This document shows, in pieces, positions 11,848-22,858 of a stretch of 64,000 bases of DNA (its first letter is position 1; each line of letters opens with the position of its first letter). This stretch comes from Podospora bellae-mahoneyi. Taxonomy: Eukaryota; Ascomycota; Sordariomycetes; Sordariales; Podosporaceae. The stretch spans positions 1,612,001-1,676,000 of the forward strand of contig NW_026946359.1 in NCBI RefSeq assembly GCF_035222275.1. The letters run 5' to 3'. A model generated the notes under the pieces. That model made no database searches. It saw nothing but the letters and a program-made list of their open reading frames with translations, and was not told where the DNA came from. A program made the position numbers and the translations under genes.

Positions 11848-13486
11848 ATGCACATCGTCAAAGCGTTCGCGACCGGCCTCCTCCTTCTCGCCAACCATGC
11901 CGGCGTCCTCGCTCAGGACCCGGGTGCCGGCGCACCCGATAACTCCAATCCCCTAGCCATCTACCCACCATGTGCTGTGAGTCCCGTCTTCCCCATGCTA
12001 CTATTCACAAAACTAACCTGCGCATCAAGCAAAACTGCATCATCACCGCTTTCACAAACCACACCTTCTGCTCCTCCCCCCTAGACCAAGAATGCACCTG
12101 CACCTCCCCCGACTTCAACGGCTTCATGCACGAGTGCATCTTGGCCACCTGCACCATCCGCGAAGCCCTCTTCACCCACAACATCTCCTCCACCACCTGC
12201 CAAGTCCCCGTCTTTGACCGCTCCCCGGAAATCATCCGTGAGACCGCTGCCATGCTCATCACCATTTGCCTCCTCGTCGCCGCAAGAATAGGTTACAAGA
12301 TCTACTACGCCGAAGGGGACAGGTTTATGTTTTCCCGGCCAAAGGCGCATACCACTTCCCAGAACGGGCTCTGGTGGGACGACTACGCGCTGGTTTTCCT
12401 GCTCCTGTGCGGTGGGATACCAGCCATGGTGTTGACCATCTTCTTTTTGGCGCCGAATGGCCTGGGGAAGGATATGTGGGCTGTCCCGTTTGAGGACATT
12501 GACAAGCTTTTCAAATTCAGCTTTGTTTCCGGGGTGTTGTATCTACCTCAGGTGGCGGCCTTGAAGCTGACGTTTTTGTTCTTTTACCTGAGGATCTTCC
12601 CCTCGCCGGGGACCAGGAGGGTGATTTGGGGGACGATTGTCTTTACCAGCTTGTACGGATTGACGTTTTTCCTTTTGGCCATCTTCCAGTGCTCGCCGAT
12701 TGAGGATTGGTACAAGTGGGATGGCACCGGGACCGGGAAGTGTCTGAACAAGGATGCCATACAGTGGAGCTGCGCGATTATCAGTATTGTGCTGGATGTG
12801 TGGATGATTGGGATTCCGCTTTGGAGCATGAGGATTGTGAAGCTGCATTGGAAGAAGAAGGTCGGGGTGGGGGCTATGTTTGCTGTTGGTTTATTGTACG
12901 TTTCCCTACGTTGCCCATCCCGTCTTCAAACCGTAATCAAAGAGTGCCTGGCTGACCTTTCAACAGGGTAACCATCGTCTGCTGCATCCGACTGCGGTAC
13001 ATCGCCGACATCACCAGCTCGCAAAACCCAACCCAAGATCTCTTCAACATCATCCGGTGGTCCACGATCGAAGGCTTCACCAGCTCGGTCTGCGCCTGCA
13101 TGCCCTTCATCAGACAAGTCCTGGTGCGCATCTTCCCCAAGGCGATGCGCACAGGAACAACAAAGAAGTCGACCTACGCATACAATGTGCACAGCTTTGG
13201 AAACACCCTCAAGAGCCACGGTGTCTCTGTCAACTCCGACATGACAGTCACTGTTAACGACCCAGGGTTAAATGGAAAGGTCTACCACAAAGACTTTCCA
13301 TATCCCTACAACGTGCCACACTCGGAATCCACAGCCGCGTTGGCTGAGCGTGAAGGGGCAAACAGAGATGGGCAAGCCCAATATCAGGGGAGCGATGGGA
13401 CGTCCGTGATCATTGTTCAGGGGAACACTCCGCCACCATCAGGAGACATTCCTTTGACAAATTTTCACCGGCCGCAAAGATATTAA
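11848..13486 (+). CDS. CFEM-domain Pth11-like G-protein-coupled receptor
   Basis: Exons 11848-11976, 12030-12895 and 12967-13486 give 504 residues. Residues 1-22 form a signal peptide (MHIVKAFATGLLLLANHAGVLA). Residues about 38-95 are a cysteine-rich CFEM-type domain, with cysteines in YPPCA, NCI, TFC, QECTC, HEC, ATC and TTC. This is followed by a seven-helix region of the fungal rhodopsin/Pth11 type: conserved WWDDYALVFLL, LYLPQVAALKLTFLFFYLRIFP, WKWDGT-like loop with a cysteine, and IPLWSM. The C-terminal tail of about 130 residues is polar. Such receptors sit in the plasma membrane and sense surfaces or ligands upstream of cAMP signalling in plant-associated fungi. The ligand cannot be predicted. 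It neighbours the polyketide cluster but a shared role is not shown. Confidence 0.9.
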
Positions 13487-14088
13487 TGATTTATGTTAAG
13501 TGTATATTTAGTTTCTAACAAATATCAAAGATGTTTTCTTTTCTTCAGTTCGTTATCTTCAGGACGAGGTATGCCTTGTGCTCAGGGGTTCAAGGGGTCA
13601 ATTCAGGATCTAACCCTAACCCTTACCTGCATACTATGTATCAAACCCCATATTCTAACAGCCTTTCTCACGTTGTATATAGAAAGCTCAACAATGGATA
13701 TACTATCTTCACTTCCCCTCCTCAATACATGTCAATTATCTTCACCATCACAACGTCAAACCAGCCTTCTTCTCAATGACCTTCTCATCTGTTCAAACAT
13801 TGGATTCCCCGCACATCTTGGCTGCAGTTCCATCCTCCCCACATTGCGAGCGGCCGGGGTGGGCGCCTCTGCCCCTGCCGTGGCAAATGACAGCACGAAG
13901 CTGAAATCCGAAACAATGGAGCGGCGCAGTCAACAGAGCTGAATGGGTTCGTTTCTTGTTGCTCTTCGTGGAATTCCCGCATTTCCCTTCTTCATGTCTA
14001 TCTGAAGCAAGTTGCTTGCTGTCTGTGTCAGCGATCGCCAACCTTCGCCACATCTCCAACTTGCATTAGCTAATACTAATCACCAACG
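13487..14088. other. Intergenic with a short telomere-like repeat
   Basis: Three-prime flank of the receptor gene and promoter of the PLC-like gene. It contains TAACCCTAACCCTTA at 13611-13625, about two and a half copies of the telomere unit. No coding region recognised. Confidence 0.45.
13611..13625. repeat. Interstitial telomere-like CCCTAA motif (telobox-like)
   Basis: Two full CCCTAA-type units and a degenerate third. It is too short to be a former chromosome end on its own. In other eukaryotes AACCCTA teloboxes occur as promoter elements, here about 465 bases upstream of the PLC-like gene start. Confidence 0.4.
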
Positions 14089-15513
14089 ATGCCCAGTAAA
14101 GGGGTCCAAGTCTTCACTTACATCGGTATACCCGATATCTCCATTGAGCTCTCGGTCCCCAAGCAAACCATCACCCGACGAGACCAAGGCTTCTGGAGTG
14201 GCTCCCTCGAAGTCGAAGCCCGCAACATCGATAGTTTCTTCAACAAAAAAGGTCGCTTCACCTTCAAAGTCTTCCACCGCGGCAACCAAATCACAGAACA
14301 ATGGATCGACGTCAACGCCCTAACCGGCAACGCCAGCGGCGGCACAATGGAATCTATAGCCGAAACACCCTCCATCTTCCACGACAACTTCATCATCTCC
14401 TACGGCCTCTACGAAGCCGGGCCCGGTCATGACCCCCTTCCCAACCAACACCAATGCTACGTGACCGTGACCCAAAACTACACCAACTGGATCACCAACC
14501 TCGCCCCCCCAGGCTCAGATTTTGAAAAGAAACCCTTCCACCGCCTCGTCCTCCCCTCCGCTCACGACGTGGGCATGAACAGCATGGAATCCAGCGCCGC
14601 CCTCCTCCGCAAAGTAGGCGGCGCCGTCGTCTCAACAATGCTCACCCGCACCGACGACGTGGTCTGCCGGGTGGTCGACAAGCTCTCGGGGTACCCCATC
14701 GAGCTCATAGCCCCCAACATCATCTACAGCCTCTCAATCACGCAAAAAGACTCGTTGGAATCTATGCTCCGAATCGGAGCGCGGTACTTTGAGTTTCGTC
14801 CCGCCAGACTCCACAGCAGCATCCGTGGCCGGGACGCGTTGCCGGACAAGCTGTATTTTATGCACAGCGCCATCCCAGGTATGGGGTATGACACCTTCCT
14901 GGAAGGCATCGTCAAGTTCCTCCGTGCCAACAACAATGAAATAATTGTGGTGCAACTCCGGTGGGATGGCGTCCCGTCTGACTGTACCCATCCTTCCAGC
15001 GAGGAGAAGAACCAGTATCTGGAGAAGGCGATCCGTGATCATGCCGGGGGTGAGATCAACGTGGGCAATCTCGATGACATGAAACACCGGACTATCTCTG
15101 AGTTGAGGAGGGATAAGAAGAGGTTGCTTATGCTTGATAGTGTGGATACTTTGTCGACTTATACTGATGATGGAAATGCCACGATCGACGGGCAGAGTAT
15201 TGTGGATGCTTTCCCGCGGGTGTTGGAGGATAGGGGGGCGCAGAGGAGGGCTGGGTTTGTGTTGATCCAGTGTCAGGCTACGGCGACTAATATCCAGAAG
15301 GCGCTGTTGCATTCGATAAAGGATGCGGGGGTGACGACGAGTGTGTTGTTAGCGACGAAGGGGTTGTGCGATCATAAGACGCTGCCGTGGTGTAGGGATA
15401 ATGTGATGGATCGGTGTGAGCTGGGGAAGACGGTGGTGTTGATGAATGATTGGCTTGATGGGGCGACGGTGGATGTGGCGGTTGGGCTGAGTAGGAGGAG
15501 GTTGGCAAAATGA
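14089..15513 (+). CDS. PLC-like phosphodiesterase (TIM-barrel superfamily)
   Basis: Single exon, 474 residues. The first 140 residues form a beta-rich region (VFTYIGIPDISIELSVPKQ onward). From about 150 the PI-PLC X-type phosphodiesterase barrel follows. LVLPSAHDVGMNS puts the first catalytic-type histidine at residue 159; ARYFEFRPARL supplies the Glu/Arg pair expected on the next strand; LYFMHSAI places a second histidine at residue 259; and IIVVQLRW matches a later strand. This superfamily cleaves phosphoinositides, GPI anchors or related phosphodiesters. No signal peptide is visible, unlike many fungal members. The GC content and codon style change in the last third (more G-ending codons), seen also in other genes here. 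Substrate unknown. Confidence 0.8.
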   Translation: MPSKGVQVFTYIGIPDISIELSVPKQTITRRDQGFWSGSLEVEARNIDSFFNKKGRFTFKVFHRGNQITEQWIDVNALTGNASGGTMESIAETPSIFHDNFIISYGLYEAGPGHDPLPNQHQCYVTVTQNYTNWITNLAPPGSDFEKKPFHRLVLPSAHDVGMNSMESSAALLRKVGGAVVSTMLTRTDDVVCRVVDKLSGYPIELIAPNIIYSLSITQKDSLESMLRIGARYFEFRPARLHSSIRGRDALPDKLYFMHSAIPGMGYDTFLEGIVKFLRANNNEIIVVQLRWDGVPSDCTHPSSEEKNQYLEKAIRDHAGGEINVGNLDDMKHRTISELRRDKKRLLMLDSVDTLSTYTDDGNATIDGQSIVDAFPRVLEDRGAQRRAGFVLIQCQATATNIQKALLHSIKDAGVTTSVLLATKGLCDHKTLPWCRDNVMDRCELGKTVVLMNDWLDGATVDVAVGLSRRRLAK

Positions 15514-17264
15514 GGGAGGAACGATTTCGAAAGGTGATGTGAAGAATTTATGAGTAGTTTTTCTCTAGCGATCTGGGTGGCTGTTTTCTGGGTTTCGATC
15601 TGTTAGTCTTTTTTTCAGCGAGCTCCGGTGTTTTATATGCCTTATGACGGCTGTGTATGAATCGTTGATTTTGAACCCTCATTGAAAATGGGAGAGCGCA
15701 GCTACGAATGATATCCCGGATGCTTGAAGACTTGCCTTTAGTTGGGCAGTTTCGTAACTGACGTCGTCTGGGGCCAGATATTGGGCCAGATCGGAAGGCG
15801 TGTGTCGGTTTCCAACACTTGCTCCTTCCTCAACCTTGGATATGAACCACGGGTCACTCATCCTCTTACCCTCTACGTCACTCGGAGGTTAACCTTCGCG
15901 GCGAGCGAGGACGTCGTTCTCGATGCCACGTTGCACTTGTAGTTTTCACCATTATGACCTGAAAATATGGCATACCTTACCTACTAAGTATTAACCTGCC
16001 AAAATCAAATCAGGCGTTCCAATCTCAAGTTTGTTTGCCCTATGTTGATTATTCATCACTCAGCCACTTGCTCGCTCACTCACTCACTCGACTTATCTCA
16101 TTCGTTCATTTCTCAACCTCACACCATATCATCTCACACATAAAACCCCAAGTGTACAAATTCTCACAACCTAAACTCACACTATCCTCATCCAAGAGTC
16201 CCAACCTATCTCATATCTCAATCCCCATCTCGATTGGCTACTCACCGACGTCACCGTCACACAACACGCCCCCATCCCCACGGCTCTACCTTCCACAATC
16301 TCGATAGCGCCCATCATCCGAAGCTTCTTGTGAAACATTTCTCCCACCGTTCCCAAAACGGAGCCACGGCAGTGGTAACTTGCATAGGTGACACTGACAG
16401 CTGTCACCCGACTTGGCTCAACATACCTACCGAGTCATCAACATGCAGAACCTTGACCCAACTCTCTGGGGCAGTTGACAAAGTCCCCGACCCTCGTGAG
16501 GTAACAGTTCACGAAGAACAGTGAACCGCCAGAGCGGCCGAACAATGCATAATCCGGCGTTTGACTTACAAATAGGCGAATTTTTGAGGGGAGGAGTCGG
16601 ACCGAGGCTATGATGAGGATGAGACTCGCAAATGCCTGGTTCAAGACCTATGTGTCCTCAGTTAATGGAACTTCTTTGATACGTAGCTACTTAGAGACCT
16701 ATATGGCGCTTCGTAGACATTCTCAGCTGAATGAACATGATCATAAGGCTAGGTGTGGGTGTATGGAGTCCGGGGTGAGAAGCACAACATCCCCAAACAT
16801 TCACACAGCAGCATGGCGGAGGATTGGAACCACGTGTTTGTTTTTTATGGACGAACCTTTTAATTTATGCAGGGCCCTCCTCCATAACACATCAACTAGG
16901 TAGTCAAGGTATGCTGTACCTCTGTGTCATAAACTGCCGTGCGAGGCAAGAAGAGCAACGAGTGCTTCCGGACCTGCGTTAGTCAGCCTGACCCTGCGTG
17001 ATGCAGCATGCAAGTTGATGACCTCAGATAAACAAATTCTTGACAGAGAAACCGCTGGGTATCCTCAACCCCGATGATATTATGCCGTGTCGATGTGTAG
17101 TGAAGATATCGCATGGTACGGGCACCTGACCAACAACACCCATGTGTTGTTCAAAACAGGGATCCAACATTACAGAGCTTTGGGTCATCTCATTATTGTT
17201 GGGTTGTGGCATGTGAAATACCCGATTCTCGCTTGCAAAGGTGAATCTCGAGTAACCCCACTAC

Positions 17265-17283
17265 AAAAAAAAAAAAAAAAAAA
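17265..17283 (+). repeat. A19 homopolymer
   Basis: Nineteen consecutive A residues in otherwise mixed sequence. It may be the tail of an old retroposed sequence or simple slippage; nothing upstream is recognisable as a source element. Confidence 0.5.
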
Positions 17284-17835
17284 GTCAACACAGCCCCGTT
17301 AGTAAGGCTTGACATTTCTGACCTAGCCATCTGTCAGGTCGTTGGCATCGGACTCTGGGAGGCCAGGTCTCGTCTGGGGTGTCACGGAACAAGCTAATGC
17401 TGACGTAGGGGTCAAGTTGGTGGTGACGGGAGGACAACAACCTCATGCGGTGTGATGAAGACACTGGAGAGAGGAGACCTCACACAACGAAGTTGAGCTC
17501 CCCAGCCTCCGCTGGTAGTATCTGGCGTCATTGGGGAAACGCAGGACAAGTGACAAAAGAATCCTGAAACTCAGATTCCGAATATCACAAACACGCATCA
17601 GCCAACGAGAGCAGCGGAAAAGAAATCCCGGTCTTTGGGTAGGGACTGTTGTGCTGTTCCACGCAGGGAGGCTATGGGCTTCGGCTCTTGGTGAAACCGC
17701 AACCATGTGTGCGCCCGCCCATTGTATATCCGCCGAGACGGTGACGGGGCGGAAAAGGCGGGAAAGCTAGATAATTGCTCGCCAACAAGCACGCGGTCTC
17801 AAGCCACGCGCGCCCACCTACCTTACCTACCACTG

Positions 17836-17864
17836 CCGATTCCGATTCCGATTCCGATGTCGAT
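17836..17864. repeat. Short tandem hexamer repeat (CCGATT)
   Basis: About four tandem copies of a six-base CCGATT unit followed by one diverged copy. It lies in a pyrimidine-rich stretch of the 3.3-kb gap. Confidence 0.6.
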
Positions 17865-18811
17865 CCATGGGCGGGCGATAAAGACGGATACCTTACCGGC
17901 GCAAAGGTCAATGACGTCCCCCAGCTTTCCTCCATCGCGTTTCAGCCTCCTTTGTCACATCAAGACGTCAGAGACTCGGATATCCCGTACCACCCCTCGA
18001 CCCGAGAGAGAGGAACCGAACCGCTCCAAGACAGAACACCACTTCCCCAGTTTCAAAAAAGAAGGAATCCACATTCCATGCAAAGCTGTGGTAACCACCC
18101 TAGCAACAAACCCCGCCTACACCCGCCCGCGCGTGAGAGTGCGTGCGTATCTGGGATGTTGTGGGACGTGTCAACAAAGCTTCTGTCTGTCGAGTCCGAG
18201 GTGCGGAACGATCCGTTGTGCGACCCTTCTTCGAACCACCCTCCTTCCCCACAGTAAAGCCAGGAGTCGGGACGCCACATTAAGTTTATCGTGACCGATC
18301 CGATCGTCCCGTTCCTTAATCCGACTTCGTCTCATGTCCAACTCTCTGCTTGCTGAAGGTGTGTCGGGTAAAGGTCGCCGATCCACGCCCCGTTGTTACA
18401 ATAGCTAAGGCATCAAAAACAAGCAACAGATAAAGTTCAACAAACAAAACACTACAATATATATTGCTGAGCCTATGATTCTAATCGAGAAAACAAAAAA
18501 CAGAAACAAGTAGTGGTATCCAAACATGATTGATCGTAAACGTTTTTTTATCCAGACTACCTCGGGCCTCCTCAAGGGCTGAACCAAAGGGAGAAACAAA
18601 AGACCTGCCCAAGGACAAATCATGCCAGATACAATGAACAGAAGAGTCCGTCCCAGACAGGAGACAGCCGCACATACACAAGTAAACAAACAAACACACA
18701 CACTCCCAATTCCCTATCAGGTGTTTGTGAATTTTTCCATGGCAATTCACACCGTCGGCCTTGTAGAAAGCGGATCCAAAAAAGATATCCTGGTCGTTCG
18801 TTACAAATCCT

Positions 18812-19768
18812 TTACATGCCCTTCTCGAGACCGCAGAGGACCTCGATGACGGTCGGGCCGGGCTCGATGTTGAGGCCAATGCCATCCTCAGCCTCCATCC
18901 CGCGAATGTAGGCGTTCTCGGCAGTTCCGTCGGGGTAGATGGACGAATCAACACCGCCCTGGGACATGCGGCAGCCGGGGAAGTCCATGTTGTAAGCCTG
19001 GGCAACGAGGGAAGAGCAGTCGGCGCCGGACCACCCCTTGTTACTAGTGTTCTCGAAGTCGAACTCGGCCCAGTTGCCGGCGTATTGGCCGTGGCTGGTG
19101 GTGGGGACAGAGTTTGGCGCGAAGGCGCAAACACCCTGTGTGTTGGAATCGGCAACAACAGACTTGGTCTCGCCGGGTTGGAGCTTGAAAACGAGCTGAT
19201 TCTGACCCTCGACCTTGAAGGAGCCAGTCACACCGCCATCGGCACCGATCTTGTTGAAGCAAATGACCTCATAGGGGACCTTGCCAACGTTCTTGTAGTT
19301 CTGAACGTACTTGTAGTGCTTGGAGGCCTTGGTGGAAACGACCTGGAGGTTGGAGTTCCATGGGCAGCCGTTAGCAGTGCCGGTGTTACCGGTATAATGA
19401 ATCTGCTCCCAGGTGACACGCTTGGCCTTCCTCTTGCTGGAGCCGCAGAAGGGTTTGTAACCATCTTCCGAGTTAGAGTCGTTGCTGTCCTCGCTCTCCT
19501 CCTTAGCAGGGGCGGGAGCAGGAGCGGGCTCAGGCTTGGGCTTGGGCGAAGGAGAGGGCTCTACAGCTGCGATGGATGCCTTGGGAGGTTCGGGAGCGGG
19601 TTCAGGGGCCGTCTCAGTTGGCTCAGGGAGGGGCTTGTGAACGGCCTTGAGGAAGGTGATACCGCCTTCGCGCTTCTCATGGATGCTGCGGTGGAGGTGG
19701 GCATGGCCGGAAGGGTGGGCAGTGGCGGTGAGCGCACCGGCGAGTAGCAGAAGGTGGGAGAGTTGCAT
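18812..19768 (-). CDS. Secreted Asp f 4-like allergen-family protein
   Basis: Single exon, 318 residues from the ATG at 19768. Residues 1-20 are a signal peptide (MQLSHLLLLAGALTATAHP). Residues about 45-100 are Pro/Ala/Glu-rich and low complexity. From about 105 the conserved Asp f 4 domain follows: WEQIHYTGNTGTANGCPWNSN, FNKIGADGG, QGVCAFAPNSVP, GQYAGNWAEFDFENTSNKGWSGADCSSL. Proteins of this family are secreted, cysteine-containing and of unknown biochemical role; the Aspergillus member is an allergen. A TATATA box lies about 30 bases upstream of the ATG (near 19795), implying a short leader. Confidence 0.85.
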   Translation of the reverse strand: MQLSHLLLLAGALTATAHPSGHAHLHRSIHEKREGGITFLKAVHKPLPEPTETAPEPAPEPPKASIAAVEPSPSPKPKPEPAPAPAPAKEESEDSNDSNSEDGYKPFCGSSKRKAKRVTWEQIHYTGNTGTANGCPWNSNLQVVSTKASKHYKYVQNYKNVGKVPYEVICFNKIGADGGVTGSFKVEGQNQLVFKLQPGETKSVVADSNTQGVCAFAPNSVPTTSHGQYAGNWAEFDFENTSNKGWSGADCSSLVAQAYNMDFPGCRMSQGGVDSSIYPDGTAENAYIRGMEAEDGIGLNIEPGPTVIEVLCGLEKGM

Positions 19769-21621
19769 CGTGAAAAGATCCAAAGGTCGTCAAAATATAT
19801 AAACTTGGCCCAAAAATCCCTCTATGTGAATCGTATATGGTCGTTGAATCGATGCGCTGCCGTTGATTTGATGCTCCGAGTAACAATGTTTTGCAATTGA
19901 TGCTTGGAGTCCAAAGAAGGGAGCGTGGTGAAAAAGGTGAAGATATCGTTGCTATGGGGAGCAGCGGAGAGGCGTTCGTGCTTTTTATCAAAAGAATGTC
20001 GCGAGACACAAGATCTCTGTAATGAGTGGATGGAAGCGCGAAAGGCGATGTTCGGCGAACAAAGAGGTTGGAGAGAGGGAAAAACGAAAAAGGAGAGACA
20101 AATACTTGAATGGGCGTGCGGCCAACGGGGGAGCAGGGTGTGCAGGGGTGCCGAAATGAGCCTGGATGTTTCTGCCGCTGGCCAACCCTTGGCTCCAAGA
20201 CCGACGATCCGCTGGCGTTTTGACGTGACTGGTCGGATGGACCCCGTAATCAAACAAGGTTCACGCAGGTCCCAACTGCTTCCTATTGGTCGAAGGAGGC
20301 CATGCTTTTCTCCCATCTCGACAGAACTCGCGAAGTGCTCATGGAAGCGGACTCTTGAACGTGTCATCTGTGGACCCGTGCCACGTAATGCATCAGCGTA
20401 TCTGGGATGCAGGTACTGCGGCTTTTCTTGTTTTCTATCATCATACTCTTCTTGCTCTCGAGTCAACACCACGGCATATCGAGTGTCACACCCACAAGCG
20501 ACAAGCGATCTCCACCGAACACAGGGGGAGCACAGCGGCCAAGAGATGCAAAGCGGAACTACTGGCCGTGCCCTGCTTCTGGACCTGCTGGTCTGGGCCA
20601 ACTTGGGTCCAGAATCGAGATGAATTGGCATTGCGTCCAGCGAAGTCACTAACATAATCCGCAATGCGGACCAGCATGTTGTGTTAAGCGCTCTCTTGGC
20701 CTTTAAAGCGTTTGATTGCAGCGTAGCGCGCCCTGGCAGCACAAGACGGGCCTACCCCAGGTCATTGTGCTCTGTTTCATCAAAACGCTGAAGGGAACGT
20801 TTGCAGGGGACTTCGACACCGTTTTTTCATGTGTCCACTGGCCCGTGATCCGATATCTTGTGTGACACTCGATCATGTTTCTTTCTGGCGGTTCGATATG
20901 CGGACCTCCTCACCAACCAAGCTGACCTCCCTCTTTTATTCTTGGACTAAGAGGGTGGCCATCGTCCAGAGCTGTGCCGCCGGGTGGCTTCCATTTGCGA
21001 AAACCCAATTGAGCAGCCACTTTTCCATGTGTGAAACATCCAATCTATGGTTCGAGAAAGAAGAGATTGTCGTCTGATGAGATTAGCAGATCTACCAGCG
21101 CGGTTGGCCAAGTTAACGTTTGTGTCCCCAGCACAGCAGACTTCTGCCATGATAACAAAACATTTCTAATCGTCAACTGTCAAACGTGATATCGAACATG
21201 TCTTGATCCAACCTGTGATGTTGGCTGTCACTGACAGCTCGCGTGCCCCACAGCTACAGAAGCGCAAAAGTGGTCCAAGCTTTCTGTGCCCCGCGACAGA
21301 CAGACGACGGCAAAGCTAGCTTGTGGATATTTTCTGATATCCCAAATTTGGCTTGCCCATCAAAATCGACGACAGCGACAATAGGAGCCCTCCCGTTGAA
21401 ACTACGATACTCTGTCAAATCGATCATCGTGACCTCGATATTCGAACACAACAGGATCACAAATACCAACGGTCTAAAACCCTGATTAAGGCCGCCAAAC
21501 CCACCCAGCCGACAACCATCCCCCCAAAGGCCATAAGCAACTTCGGTGCAGCAGAATATCCCCCCAGTTCGAACACAAGAGGGGAAACTTCTAAACCGAC
21601 CCCTCCACAAGACCCCCCATC
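19769..21621. promoter_or_regulatory. Divergent upstream region, Asp f 4-like gene and RRP41
   Basis: This 1.85-kb gap between two divergent genes must hold both promoters. Long open frames on both strands (19822-20742 minus, 19904-20623 plus) overlap each other and resemble nothing known, so I do not call them genes. Confidence 0.4.
19793..19802 (-). promoter_or_regulatory. Probable TATA box of the Asp f 4-like gene
   Basis: A TATATA core lies about 30 bases upstream of the chosen start codon on the minus strand. The spacing suggests transcription starts very near the ATG. Confidence 0.35.
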
Positions 21622-22520
21622 ATGCCGCTCGACACATCAACCTACGGCCTCGCCCTCCTTCGCGTCGACGGACGGAGGTGGAACGAGCTCCGTCGCATCC
21701 ACGGCCAAATCCGCACCCAAGCCGCAGCCGATGGCTCCTCCTACCTCGAAATGGGCCACACAAAAGTCATGTGCGTCGTCACTGGCCCTAGCGAGCCCGG
21801 TCCGCGCCGTGGAGGAGCAGCAGGGGGAGCCAGCGGCGGTGGTGGATCGGGCGGGCAGTCCAAAGACGCAGAGGTGGTGGTCAACATTGTCATTGCTGGG
21901 TTCAGTTCGGTAGATAGGAAAAGAAGGGGGAGGGGTGACAAGTAAAGCCCTCTGCTATACACCATACCCCTTGGCGGCTCACAGTTATGCTAACAAAAAA
22001 ACATAGGCGCACCCTAGAAATGCAATCCACCCTCTCCAACACCCTCGCCGCGACCCTTCACACCCACCTCTTCCCCCACTCCCAAATCAACATCTCCCTC
22101 CACGTCCTCTCCCAGGACGGCTCCCTCCTCGCAGCCCTCATCAACGCCGCCACGTTGGCGTGTGTGGACGCCGGTATCCCCATGACAGACTACGTGACCG
22201 CCTGCACGGCCGGTTCAACCTCAACCTACGCCGCCAACGACGAGGGCGCCGACCCGTTGCTCGATCTTAACCACCAGGAAGAGCAAGAACTACCCGGGCT
22301 GACAGTAGCCACCCTTGGTGAAAGCGACAAGGTCGTGGCGTTGGTGTGCGAGAGCAGAGTGCAGATCAGCCGGTTGGAGGGCATGCTGGCTGTGGGAGTG
22401 GACGGGTGTAAGCAAGTGAGAGAGATTCTAGATCAGGTTATCAAAGCCCAGGGGCGAAAGATGATCTTGGAGGGGACGGTAGACAAGGGGACGGGACTCA
22501 ATGATATGGATCTGGATTAA
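21622..22520 (+). CDS. SKI6: Exosome complex subunit RRP41 (SKI6)
   Basis: Exons 21622-21941 and 22007-22520 give 277 residues. The intron has a GTAAAG donor, a GCTAAC branch site and a TAG acceptor. It is an RNase PH-fold subunit of the nine-subunit exosome ring that guides RNA to Rrp44/Rrp6 in nucleus and cytoplasm. Signature stretches are DGRRWNELRRIHGQI, GSSYLEMGHTKVMCVVTGP, RTLEMQSTLSNTLAATLHTHLFPHSQINI, VLSQDGSLLAALINAATLACVDAGIPM, and RISRLEGML-like QISRLEGMLAVG. A Gly/Ala/Arg-rich insertion (about residues 59-76) lengthens it relative to the yeast protein (246 residues). The fungal ring subunit is not expected to be catalytic. Confidence 0.94.
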
Positions 22521-22858
22521 GGCAGCATTGTCCCGTTGTCATATTGTATGTGTATCAGTGTGTTTGGTTGGAATGGCGTTTGGAGATAGCGTTTTATCCA
22601 TCGGCCGGCGTTTTTGTCAGGAACTTTAACGATAACAGACATGGGAGCAAGGCAATGATTCAAAGGTGAGAAGAAGCCGGGTTCGTTTTGCTCTCATCAA
22701 AGTTCATTAATTCCCGTGGCCTGGAATTGGCTACCTACTTTTTGTGTTGCTGTGCTGTGTTGCCTCGGTCAAAGAATGCGCCAAACAAAACTCCCGTTAC
22801 TGACCACCGGACAAAAGAGAGATAGAATACAACAAACTTTTGGTTTTCCTCCAAAATA
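22521..22858. other. Convergent 3' intergenic gap
   Basis: Holds the 3' untranslated ends of the convergent RRP41 and PDI-like genes. Nothing else seen. Confidence 0.5.

Larger units (their letters stand above)
15514..18811. other. Large convergent intergenic region, 3.3 kb
   Basis: It lies between the 3' ends of two convergent genes, where so long a gap is unusual. It holds a (CTCA)n stretch at 16074-16090, a run of 19 A at 17265-17283 and a (GATTCC) repeat at 17836-17864. Open frames of 160-195 codons at 17707-18294 overlap one another in different frames and look compositional. No product recognised. Confidence 0.4.

Noticed and set aside
17707-18294. Open frames of 195 and 160 codons in the 3.3-kb gap
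   Set aside because: They overlap in two frames and are Pro/Arg/Ser-rich, as expected from pyrimidine-rich DNA.
19822-20742. Long open frames on both strands (306 and 239 codons) upstream of the Asp f 4-like gene
   Set aside because: They overlap each other, resemble no family and occupy an expected promoter region; their residues look like translated GC-rich non-coding DNA.
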